Assembly (NCBI GenBank): GCA_964511535.1
Contig: CAZEFW010000006.1
Location: 58,559-122,558, forward strand
Source: CAZCFB01 sp964511535
Lineage (GTDB): Bacteria > Myxococcota_A > Polyangia > GCA-2747355 > CAZCFB01
Reading direction: 5' to 3'
DNA length: 64,000 nucleotides
How positions within the stretch are numbered: position 1 is the first letter of the stretch; the number at the start of each line of letters is the position of its first letter. The position numbers and the translations under genes were made by a program. The notes below the pieces were generated by a model that searched no databases, was not told the DNA's origin, and saw nothing but the letters and a program-made list of their open reading frames with translations. Shown piece after piece: positions 57,372 through 64,000 of this stretch.

Positions 57372-59939
57372 ATGACAAAACTCGTAATCGTGGAATCTCC
57401 CACCAAGGCTCGGACCATCCGTGGCTTCCTCCCAAGCGGTTTCAGGGTCGAGGCGAGCATGGGGCATGTCAGGGACCTGCCGTCCTCCGCTGCCGAGGTG
57501 CCGAAGAAGATCAAGGGCGAGTCGTGGGCGCGCCTCGGGGTCAACGTGGACAATGACTTCGAGCCCCTCTACGTCGTGCCATCCACCAAGAAGAAGACCG
57601 TCAAGGGGCTGCGCGAGCTGGCCAAGGAGGCTGATGAGCTGTACCTCGCGACGGACGAGGATCGTGAAGGGGAGAGCATCGGCTGGCACCTGATCGAGGT
57701 GCTCAAACACAAGGGGCCGGTGCGGCGCATGGTGTTCCACGAGATCACCAAGGACGCCATCCTCAAGGCGCTGGAGTCGACGCGGCAGGTGGACATGAAC
57801 CTGGTGCGCGCCCAGGAGACCCGGCGCATCCTTGATCGCCTGGTGGGCTACTCCATCTCGCCCCTGCTGTGGAAGAAGATCGCCCCCCGCCTGAGCGCGG
57901 GCCGCGTGCAGAGCGTGGCCGTGCGGCTGCTGGTGAGCCGCGAGCGGGAGCGGCGCGCGTTCCGCTCCGCCTCCTACTGGGACGTCAAGGCGGCCCTGTC
58001 CAAGCGCCCGGACGCGCCGAACCACCGGTTCGACGCCCAGCTCATCTCCGTGGGCGGCCGCCGCCTGGCCGCCGGCCGCGACTTCGACGAGAACACCGGC
58101 AAGCTGCCCCCCGAGAAGAAGGACCTGCTGGTGCTGCCCCAGGGCCGCGCCGAGGCCCTGGCGAGCGTGCTGCCGGAGCGGGAGTGGGTTGTCACCGGCA
58201 TCGACGAGAAGAAGAGCGTCCGCACGCCGTACCCGCCCTTTACCACCGCCACCCTGCAGATGGAGGCGAACCGCAAGCTCGGCCTGAGCGCACAGGACAC
58301 CATGCGCACCGCCCAGCGACTGTACGAGAACGGGCACATCACCTACATGCGTACCGACTCGGTCAACCTGAGCGAGGAGGCCATCACCGCGGCGCGCGCC
58401 TGCATCAAGGCCCGCTACGGCGAGAATTACCTGCACACCGAGCCGCGCCGGTACAAGACCAAGGCCAAGGGCGCGCAGGAGGCGCACGAGGCCATCCGCC
58501 CGGCGGGGACCGAGATGCCCCCCGCGGACAAGCTCGGCCTCGACGGCCGGGAGCGCAAGCTGTACGACCTGATCTGGAAGCGGGCCATCGCCACCCAGAT
58601 GGCCGCCGCGCGCCTGGCGTTCCAGACCGCCACCATCAGCGCCGGCGACGCGGTGTTCAAGGCGTCCGGCCGCCGCGTGGAGTTCCCCGGCTTCTTCCGC
58701 GCTTACGTGGAAGGATCGGATGACCCGGAGGCCGCCCTGGAGGACCAGGAGATGGTGCTCCCGGAGCTGAAGCAGGGGGAGCAGCTCGACTGCCGCAAGG
58801 CAGAGCCCAAGGGCCACGAGACCAAGCCGCCCGCCCGCTTCACCGAGGCGACCCTGGTCAAGTACCTGGAGGCCGAGGGGATCGGCCGGCCGAGCACCTA
58901 CGCCACCATCATCGGCACCATCGTGGATCGCGGCTACGTGTTCAAGCAGCGCAAGGAGCTGGTGCCCACCTTCACAGCCTTCGCCGTGACCAACCTGCTG
59001 GAGGCGCACTTCCCGGAGCTGGTGGATATCCACTTCACCGCCGGGCTGGAGCAGAAGCTGGATGACATCGCCGGGGGCGACACCGGCTGGCTCGACTTCC
59101 TGAGCAAGTTCTACCTGGGCGCGGACGGCCTGGCGAGTCAGGTGCAGGAGAAGGAGACGTCGGTGGACCCGCGCTCCATCTGCGCCATGAAGCTGACCGA
59201 CCCCGAGGTGGAGGTGCGCATCGGGCAGTTCGGCCCGTTCCTGCGCTGGGAGACCCCCGACGGTCGCCTCACCGCCAGCCTGCCGCCGGCGGTGCCGCCC
59301 GCGGACCTGAGCCGGGACCAGATCCAGCGGCTGATGCAGCAGAAGACCGATGGGCCCGAGGTGCTGGCCACCCACCCGGAGAACGGCCTGCCGATCTTCG
59401 TCAAGGAGGGGCCGTACGGACCGTACGTGCAGCTCGGCGAGGACACCAAGGAGGGCAAGAAGCCCAAGCGCATGAGCCTGCTCAAGGGCATGAAGCCCGA
59501 GGACGTGGACGAGGAGCTGGCGCTGCAGCTGCTGGCCCTGCCGCGCCGGCTGGGCAAGCACCCCGAGACGGGCAAGGTGGTCAACGCCAGCGTGGGCCGC
59601 TACGGGCCCTACGTGGTGCACGACCGCAAGTACGTCTCGCTCAAGGAGCCGATGGCGGTGCTGAACATCACCCTGGAGCGGGCAGTGGCGCTGTTGGCCG
59701 CCGCGCCGGAGAAGCGGGGCACCACCCGCGAGACGCTCAAGGAGCTCGGCGAGCACCCCGACGACGGAAAGCCGGTGCGGGTGTACAACGGCCGCTACGG
59801 ACCCTACGTCAACCACGGGCGCATCAACGCCACGCTGCCCAAGGACTCGGAGCCCACCGAGGTCACCATGGCCCAGGCGCTGGAGCTGATCGAGAAACGC
59901 AAGGCGCGCAAGAAGACGCGCCGCAAGAAGGCAAAGTAG
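57372..59939 (+). CDS. topA: DNA topoisomerase I (type IA)
   Basis: An 855-residue enzyme that relaxes negative supercoils. The TOPRIM domain opens at MTKLVIVESPTKARTIRGFL with its Glu and a later DEDREGES acidic motif. The catalytic Tyr is Tyr325 in GHITYMRTDSVN, close to the position in E. coli. The central domain has RPSTYATIIGTI and HFPELVDIHFTAGLE. The C-terminal third holds four Topo_C repeats (VRIGQFGPFLRWE, FVKEGPYGPYVQLG, NASVGRYGPYVVH, VYNGRYGPYVNHG) and a Lys/Arg tail (KKTRRKKAK) instead of Cys4 zinc fingers. ATG 57372 is preferred to a long upstream open frame. It has little Shine-Dalgarno sequence. Confidence 0.96.
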   Translation: MTKLVIVESPTKARTIRGFLPSGFRVEASMGHVRDLPSSAAEVPKKIKGESWARLGVNVDNDFEPLYVVPSTKKKTVKGLRELAKEADELYLATDEDREGESIGWHLIEVLKHKGPVRRMVFHEITKDAILKALESTRQVDMNLVRAQETRRILDRLVGYSISPLLWKKIAPRLSAGRVQSVAVRLLVSRERERRAFRSASYWDVKAALSKRPDAPNHRFDAQLISVGGRRLAAGRDFDENTGKLPPEKKDLLVLPQGRAEALASVLPEREWVVTGIDEKKSVRTPYPPFTTATLQMEANRKLGLSAQDTMRTAQRLYENGHITYMRTDSVNLSEEAITAARACIKARYGENYLHTEPRRYKTKAKGAQEAHEAIRPAGTEMPPADKLGLDGRERKLYDLIWKRAIATQMAAARLAFQTATISAGDAVFKASGRRVEFPGFFRAYVEGSDDPEAALEDQEMVLPELKQGEQLDCRKAEPKGHETKPPARFTEATLVKYLEAEGIGRPSTYATIIGTIVDRGYVFKQRKELVPTFTAFAVTNLLEAHFPELVDIHFTAGLEQKLDDIAGGDTGWLDFLSKFYLGADGLASQVQEKETSVDPRSICAMKLTDPEVEVRIGQFGPFLRWETPDGRLTASLPPAVPPADLSRDQIQRLMQQKTDGPEVLATHPENGLPIFVKEGPYGPYVQLGEDTKEGKKPKRMSLLKGMKPEDVDEELALQLLALPRRLGKHPETGKVVNASVGRYGPYVVHDRKYVSLKEPMAVLNITLERAVALLAAAPEKRGTTRETLKELGEHPDDGKPVRVYNGRYGPYVNHGRINATLPKDSEPTEVTMAQALELIEKRKARKKTRRKKAK

Positions 59940-60027
59940 AGCATCAATCAGGTTTGACCCCCCCTGGGTTTGGTGCTACCCCAGCACCAGCAGAACCCAG
60001 CGACCAACCCAACAAATGGAGCGAACC

Positions 60028-61323
60028 ATGACCGAGATCGTCGAAATCTCTGCCCGTGAAATCCTGGACTCCCGAGGCAACCCCACCGTCGAGGTGGAGG
60101 TCTTCACGTCCGTGGGCAACAGCGGCCGGGCTGCGGTCCCCTCCGGCGCTTCAACCGGTCAGTATGAGGCCCTGGAGCTGCGCGATGGCGACAAGGAGCG
60201 CTACCTGGGCAAGGGCGTGCTCAAGGCCGTCGAGAACGTAACCGACCGGATCTTCCCCGCCGTGGTGGGGATGGACGTGACCAACCAGGCGGCCATCGAC
60301 ATGGCCATGCTGGCCGTGGACGGAACGCCCACCAAGGCGAAGCTGGGCGCCAACGCCATCCTGGGCGTTTCGCTGGCCTGCGCCCGGGCGGCGGCTGACT
60401 TCCTCGGCATGCCGCTGTACCGCTACCTCGGCGGTGTGGACTCGCGCATCCTGCCCGTGCCCCTGATGAACATCCTCAACGGCGGCTCCCACGCCGATAA
60501 CAACGTGGACCTGCAGGAGTTCATGGTCGTGCCCGTGGGCTTCCCCACCTTCTCCACTGCGCTGCAGGCGGGCGCCGAGATCTTCCACAACCTCAAGAAG
60601 GTGCTCAAGGGCAAGGGCCTGAACACCGCCGTCGGCGACGAGGGCGGCTTCGCCCCGAACCTGGAGAGCAACGAGGCAGCGCTCAAGGCGGTTATGGAGG
60701 CCATCGAGAAGGCCGGCTACAAGCCGAAGGAGCAGATCTGCATCGCCCTGGATCCGGCCGCCAGCGAGTTCTACGACGTGGACAAGGGCAAGTATATCCT
60801 GGCCGGTGACAACGCCGAGCTCACCTCCGACGAGATGGTGGACTACTGGGCGCGGCTGGCCGAGACCTACCCGATCCTGAGCATCGAGGACGGCATGCAG
60901 GAAGAGGACTGGGACGGCTGGGCCAAGCTGCAGGCGCGCATCGGCGACCAGGTGCAGCTGGTGGGTGACGACCTGTTCGTCACCAACACCGAGCGGCTGG
61001 AGCGCGGCATCAAGGATGAGTGCGCCAACTCGATCCTGATCAAGGTCAACCAGATCGGCAGCCTCACCGAGACCCTGGCGGCGGTGCAGATGGCCCACCG
61101 CGCCGGCTGGACCTCCATCATCAGCCACCGCAGCGGTGAGACCGAGGACACCTTCATCGCCGACCTGGCCGTGGCCACCGGTTCCGGCCAGATCAAGACC
61201 GGCTCCGCCTCCCGCTCCGACCGCATCGCCAAGTACAACCAGCTGCTGCGCATCGGCGACGAGCTGGGCGACACCGCCGTGTACGCCGGCGCCGCGGCGT
61301 TCAAAGCCGGGATGCTCAAGTAG
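60028..61323 (+). CDS. eno: Enolase
   Basis: A 431-residue phosphopyruvate hydratase that interconverts 2-phosphoglycerate and phosphoenolpyruvate in glycolysis. N-terminus MTEIVEISAREILDSRGNPT, the SGASTG loop, the metal-binding Glu/Asp in LSIEDGMQEEDW and VGDDLFVTN, Lys in ILIKVNQIGSLTET, and the SHRSGETEDTFIADLAV signature are all present; length is normal. ATG 60028 has GGAG 6 bases upstream and beats the in-frame ATG at 60016. It follows topA by 88 bases in which no terminator was seen. Confidence 0.97.
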   Translation: MTEIVEISAREILDSRGNPTVEVEVFTSVGNSGRAAVPSGASTGQYEALELRDGDKERYLGKGVLKAVENVTDRIFPAVVGMDVTNQAAIDMAMLAVDGTPTKAKLGANAILGVSLACARAAADFLGMPLYRYLGGVDSRILPVPLMNILNGGSHADNNVDLQEFMVVPVGFPTFSTALQAGAEIFHNLKKVLKGKGLNTAVGDEGGFAPNLESNEAALKAVMEAIEKAGYKPKEQICIALDPAASEFYDVDKGKYILAGDNAELTSDEMVDYWARLAETYPILSIEDGMQEEDWDGWAKLQARIGDQVQLVGDDLFVTNTERLERGIKDECANSILIKVNQIGSLTETLAAVQMAHRAGWTSIISHRSGETEDTFIADLAVATGSGQIKTGSASRSDRIAKYNQLLRIGDELGDTAVYAGAAAFKAGMLK

Positions 61324-61349
61324 AGCCCGGAGCGGCTCCAACCCAACCC

Positions 61350-61757
61350 ATGCCAGCCCCGCCAGAAGAGGGGGTCACCGCCGTCACGGTTCACCATTCA
61401 AGCGTGGACAAGATGGGCGTGGTGCGCCAGGGCGAGTACCTGGGCTGGTTTCGCCGCGGCCTGCGGGCCTTCCTGGACGAGCGCGGCTGGAACGACGCGA
61501 CCGAGGAGGAGCTGGGCGTCACCCTCCAGGTGCAGGGCTCCTACCTGCGCCTGCACGGGGCAGCCTATTGCGACGAGGAGCTGGCGCTGTACGCCAGGCC
61601 GCGTCGGGTGGAGTCGCACCGGTTCACCATGGAGTACCGGGTGGTGCGCAAGGGTGACGAGGTGCAGGTGGCGTCGGGGCGCAATACGGTGGCGTGCGTG
61701 GCAGACACCGGCCGCCCGCGGAGGTTGCCGGCGCCGCTGCTCGCGGCGGTGGGCTGA
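61350..61757 (+). CDS. Acyl-CoA thioesterase (4HBT hotdog, YbgC-like)
   Basis: A 135-residue single hotdog protein. The region VHHSSVDKMGVVRQGEYLGWFRRGLRAFLDERGW fits the YbgC-like pattern, with Asp in VDKMG at the usual catalytic place. Then come LQVQGSYLRLHGAAYCDEELALYARPRRVESHRFTMEYRV and the strand VQVASGRNTVACVAD. Family members hydrolyse short acyl-CoA or hydroxybenzoyl-CoA thioesters; the substrate here is unknown. It lies 26 bases after eno on the same strand, likely co-transcribed. The start ATG has a weak ribosome site. Confidence 0.85.
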   Translation: MPAPPEEGVTAVTVHHSSVDKMGVVRQGEYLGWFRRGLRAFLDERGWNDATEEELGVTLQVQGSYLRLHGAAYCDEELALYARPRRVESHRFTMEYRVVRKGDEVQVASGRNTVACVADTGRPRRLPAPLLAAVG

Positions 61758-61851
61758 ACGCCCCGCTACCTTCCTACACCCGCGGTCGCGCGTGCCCCTT
61801 CCGGGTGCTACCACTTACAGCCTGAACTCAATCAGTCTGGAGGTGGGAGCC

Positions 61852-62154
61852 ATGAAGAACGTTCTGGTGCGCTACAAGGTCAAGGCAGAGCAGGCGGAGG
61901 AGAACGTCCGGCTGGTGAAGGATGTCTACGCCGAGCTCAAGGAGAAGCAGCCCGAGGGGCTGCGCTACACCACCCTGGTGGCCGAGGACGGCGTCACCTT
62001 CTTTCACCTCGCCTCCATCTCGGCCGAGGGCAACCCGCTGATGCAGGTGGAGGCGTTCGGGCGGTTCCAGCAGGGGATCAAGGAGCGCTGCGACGAGCCG
62101 CCGGCGCCGGTGCCGGTGAGCCTGGTCGGGGCGTACGGCTTCTTCGACGAGTAG
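61852..62154 (+). CDS. Small ferredoxin-fold-like (ABM-type) protein
   Basis: A 100-residue cytosolic protein (MKNVLVRYKVKAEQAEENVR, VYAELKEKQPEGLRYTTLVAEDGVTFFHLASIS, LMQVEAFGRFQQGIKERC, LVGAYGFFDE) with the beta-alpha-beta-beta-alpha-beta pattern of dimeric alpha/beta-barrel proteins such as antibiotic-biosynthesis monooxygenases. No heme or catalytic residue can be assigned; many members are uncharacterised. ATG 61852 follows GGAGGTGGGAGCC; a longer frame beginning at 61654 overlaps the thioesterase gene and is rejected. It converges with the microcompartment genes. Confidence 0.7.
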   Translation: MKNVLVRYKVKAEQAEENVRLVKDVYAELKEKQPEGLRYTTLVAEDGVTFFHLASISAEGNPLMQVEAFGRFQQGIKERCDEPPAPVPVSLVGAYGFFDE

Positions 62155-62182
62155 GGCGGGCGCCGGGCAGAAGGGCGACGTC

Positions 62183-62794
62183 CTACAGCAGCCACCTCAC
62201 AAGCTGCGGGTGCGGCCGCGGGATCACCTCGGTCCTTAGCAGCATCCCCGACTCGTGGCCCAGGATCTCCTCGGCGGCCTCCACCGCGGACTCCACGTCC
62301 GCCTGCTCGCCGGTCAGCGTGAAGAACGCCTTGCCGCCGATGCCGCGCGCCAGGCGCAGCTCCAGCAGGTGGATCTCAGCCCGCTTGCACGCCGCGTCGG
62401 CCGCCAGGATGCCCGAGGCGGCGGCGAAGGTCTCCACCACGCCGGCCGCGTCCACGTCTGTGACCTGGCCGATGGCCTCGATGGCCGGGATCAGCTGCGG
62501 GTGGGCGTTTGGCAGGAACAGCTGGTCCACCGCCGCGACCCCCGCCACCTCCAGGCCCCGGTTGTAAGACTGCTCCACCTGCTCCACCTCGCCGGCGATG
62601 ACCACCAGGTACTTGCCGGGGCAGATGGTCACCGCCTCGAGCACGCGGATATCGGCCCGCTTGGCCATCTCATCGCACATGCGGATGCCGCGCGCGATGC
62701 TCGTCAGCTCCACGCAGGCCACGGCGGGCTGGCTCAGCGCTCCCGTCGTCGGGAGCCGCTCCTCAGCTGGATTGAATTCGGATTTCATGGTCAT
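62183..62794 (-). CDS. Bacterial microcompartment shell protein, tandem BMC domains (BMC-T)
   Basis: A 203-residue protein with two fused BMC folds: domain 1 at about 25-105 (ALGVLELTSIARG-type ACVELTSIARGIRMCDEM, KYLVVIAGEVEQVEQS) and domain 2 at about 115-195 (VVETFAAASGILAADAACKRAEIHLLELRL, GGKAFFTLTGEQADVESAVEAA). Such proteins form pseudo-hexameric trimers that make shell facets, with a central pore for metabolites or electrons. GGKAFFTLTGE recalls the Haliangium ochraceum shell trimer. A conserved pore Cys for an iron-sulfur cluster (PduT type) is not obvious. ATG 62794 or 62788 overlaps the end of the PduS-like gene by 32 or 26 bases, so translation is coupled. Confidence 0.9.
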   Translation of the reverse strand: MTMKSEFNPAEERLPTTGALSQPAVACVELTSIARGIRMCDEMAKRADIRVLEAVTICPGKYLVVIAGEVEQVEQSYNRGLEVAGVAAVDQLFLPNAHPQLIPAIEAIGQVTDVDAAGVVETFAAASGILAADAACKRAEIHLLELRLARGIGGKAFFTLTGEQADVESAVEAAEEILGHESGMLLRTEVIPRPHPQLVRWLL

Positions 62795-64000
62795 CCACTC
62801 TCACCACCTGACCGCCGATGGAGGCGTGAAGGGGGGCGCCGAGCTTCCCCTCGGGGATGTCGGCGATGAGCTCCCCGAGTTGAACAGCGTCGCCCACCTT
62901 CACCACCGGCACCGCGGGCGCGCCCGTGTGCTGGGAGAGAGGGAGCCTGACCTCCGAGACGGAGGGGACCTGAAGGTCGACGATGTCCGGGGAGTCAACG
63001 TACTTGTCCAGCCCGAGCCGGGCGATGAGCCGCGGCAGCGGGACGCGGCGCAGCCGCTGGAAGTCGTGGGGCGTGAGGTCCTTGCGGCGGTGCGGGTTGG
63101 GCACCCCCCGCTTGAACAGCTCCTGCCGCATGTGGTCGAACACCTTGCGCGGCGACAGCAGCAGCGGGCACGCCATCACCTCGCACACGCCGCACAGGCA
63201 ACAGAGGAAGGCGTTGGTCACGTGCTCGTTGGGCACCTCGCTCACCTCGCTGGTGAGCAGCGACCGCATGGCCAGGTGCGGGGTCAACTCGTGGCCCAGC
63301 ATGTGGCGCGGGCAGAGGTCGGTGCACATGCGGCACTGGCAGCACACCGTGCGCGCCACCTTCACCTCGCGGCTCATGCTGGCCTTCTTGCGCCGAACGA
63401 CGGGGTGGTCAGGCGCGAGCACGATGACGCCGCTGGTGCGCTTGGTCACCGGCTCCCACGGGTCCTCAACCACCCGGCCCATCATGGGCCCGCCCTCCAC
63501 GATGACCCAGTCCTCCACGGTGGGGCCGTCGGCCAGCTCCACCGCCAGCCCCATGGGCGCGCCGATGGGCATCTCCAGGGTGATGGGGCGCCGCACCTCC
63601 CCCGCCACCGTCAGCGCGCGGCTGGTCACCGGCTGGCCCACCTCCACCGCCCGGGCGATCTGGGCCAGGGTGATGACGTTGTTGACCACCACCCCCACCT
63701 CCAGCGGGATGCCGCCCTCGGGCACCACCCGCCCGGTGATCTCGTTGACCAGCACCTGCTCGTCGCCCGCGGGGTAGAAGTTGTCCAGCTCATGGACCTC
63801 CACGTGCGGGAACTTCTCGGCCACCACCTGGCGCACCCGGGCCACGGTGTCGGGGTAGTGGCCCTTGAGCGCGATGACCTGGCGCTCCGCCCCGGTGACC
63901 CGGGCCAGGACGTCCAGCCCCTCGAGCACGTCGGCGGTGCGCTGGCGCATCACCGCCTTGTCGCACCGGAGCAGCGGCTCGCACTCCGCGCCGTTGGCGA
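62763..64000 (-). CDS. PduS/RnfC-like iron-sulfur flavoprotein (partial, cut by window edge)
   Basis: At least 412 residues; the N-terminus lies beyond the right edge. The visible start, NGAECEPLLRCDKAVM, is the RnfC/PduS signature near the flavin/NADH site. Two ferredoxin motifs are complete: CCQCRMCTDLCP and CCLCGVCEVMACP. The C-terminus is a barrel-sandwich/SLBB part (VKVGDAVQLGELIADIPEGKLGAPLHASIGGQVV). PduS-type proteins recycle cofactors or pass electrons across microcompartment shells. The length and directly overlapping BMC-T gene downstream support a microcompartment role over the Rnf complex. The core enzymes must lie to the right, outside the window. Confidence 0.88.
   Translation of the reverse strand, partial: ANGAECEPLLRCDKAVMRQRTADVLEGLDVLARVTGAERQVIALKGHYPDTVARVRQVVAEKFPHVEVHELDNFYPAGDEQVLVNEITGRVVPEGGIPLEVGVVVNNVITLAQIARAVEVGQPVTSRALTVAGEVRRPITLEMPIGAPMGLAVELADGPTVEDWVIVEGGPMMGRVVEDPWEPVTKRTSGVIVLAPDHPVVRRKKASMSREVKVARTVCCQCRMCTDLCPRHMLGHELTPHLAMRSLLTSEVSEVPNEHVTNAFLCCLCGVCEVMACPLLLSPRKVFDHMRQELFKRGVPNPHRRKDLTPHDFQRLRRVPLPRLIARLGLDKYVDSPDIVDLQVPSVSEVRLPLSQHTGAPAVPVVKVGDAVQLGELIADIPEGKLGAPLHASIGGQVVRVDDHEIRIQSS

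Noticed and set aside
57231..59816. 861-codon frame antisense to topA
   Set aside because: topA has its full set of motifs; the antisense frame has none.
1..64000. Search by eye for tRNA, rRNA, insertion sequences, phage genes and integration sites
   Set aside because: No CCA-ended cloverleaf-like segment, transposase motif, terminal repeat pair or integrase was recognised; absence is not proven without covariance-model and IS searches.

Overview
The window looks like a chromosomal segment of a GC-rich Myxococcota (former Deltaproteobacteria), probably from a draft or metagenome assembly. Three things support this: a 1398-residue surface protein (23790-27986) that ends in a MYXO-CTERM-type sorting tail; a very high density of putative lipoproteins with Asp/Ala/Gly/Pro-rich linkers after the lipobox; and kinase/sigma-factor and FG-GAP/Cys-rich repeat proteins typical of that phylum. 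A run of exactly 100 N (54909-55008) and an 18-C/12-G tract (5330-5391) point to draft-quality stretches. I saw no rRNA, tRNA, CRISPR array, transposase or integrase.

Layout. 1-177 is AT-rich and holds two palindromic operator-like sites. 178-4530 holds three minus-strand lipoproteins: a ChaN/erythromycin-esterase-like protein, a trypsin-like protease with duplicated Cys-rich tails, and a PPC-like/jelly-roll protein. 4662-5516 is a PilZ protein. 5559-10354 is a tight four-gene minus-strand lipoprotein operon: MopE-like repeats, vWA, a Cys-rich protein and an M23 peptidase. 10638-12719 is an FG-GAP/CARDB lipoprotein. 13711-16237 is a plus-strand operon: ECF sigma factor, putative anti-sigma factor, DUF2953 membrane protein and two GerW/YtfJ-like proteins. 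16272-21016 again holds minus-strand lipoproteins. 21100-22143 is a carboxypeptidase-regulatory-like protein. 23790-27986, 23182-23793 and 22157-23185 form a minus-strand operon coupled by GTGA overlaps (MYXO-CTERM propeller protein, small protein, outer-membrane barrel). 28092-34540 holds a giant 18-repeat Cys-rich/FG-GAP protein and a polytopic membrane/TPR protein.

34827-36390 holds a small secreted basic protein and a tandem VirK-like lipoprotein. 36476-41929 is a 1817-residue Ser/Thr kinase (zinc-finger, kinase, STAND NTPase, membrane segment, WD40) divergent from a sigma-70-family factor at 41954-42868. 42877-45995 holds a probable glucosylglycerol hydrolase downstream of a TetR regulator, with AAAACG/CGTTTT palindromes on both sides of tetR. 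46239-57202 holds a PldB-like hydrolase, a CpcT/CpeT-family lipoprotein, FG-GAP and Cys-rich lipoproteins and an alpha/beta-hydrolase lipoprotein. The right end is mostly housekeeping (topA, eno, a hotdog thioesterase, a small ferredoxin-fold-like protein). It then enters the end of a bacterial microcompartment locus: a tandem-BMC-domain shell protein and a PduS/RnfC-like iron-sulfur flavoprotein cut by the window edge.

How the genes may work together: most of the window encodes envelope-attached or surface-exposed repeat proteins made from a few recurring modules (acidic linker, Cys-rich repeats, MopE-type motifs, FG-GAP propellers, CARDB). Three regulatory modules sit among them: ECF/anti-sigma with the YtfJ genes, kinase/sigma, and TetR with gghA. 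The strongest candidates for something new are the ECF-DUF2953-YtfJ-YtfJ operon outside spore-forming Firmicutes, the TetR-linked palindrome family with copies tens of kb apart, the CpeT-family lipoprotein, and the partial microcompartment locus. Start sites were chosen from signal peptides and Shine-Dalgarno spacing by eye; no database search was run.
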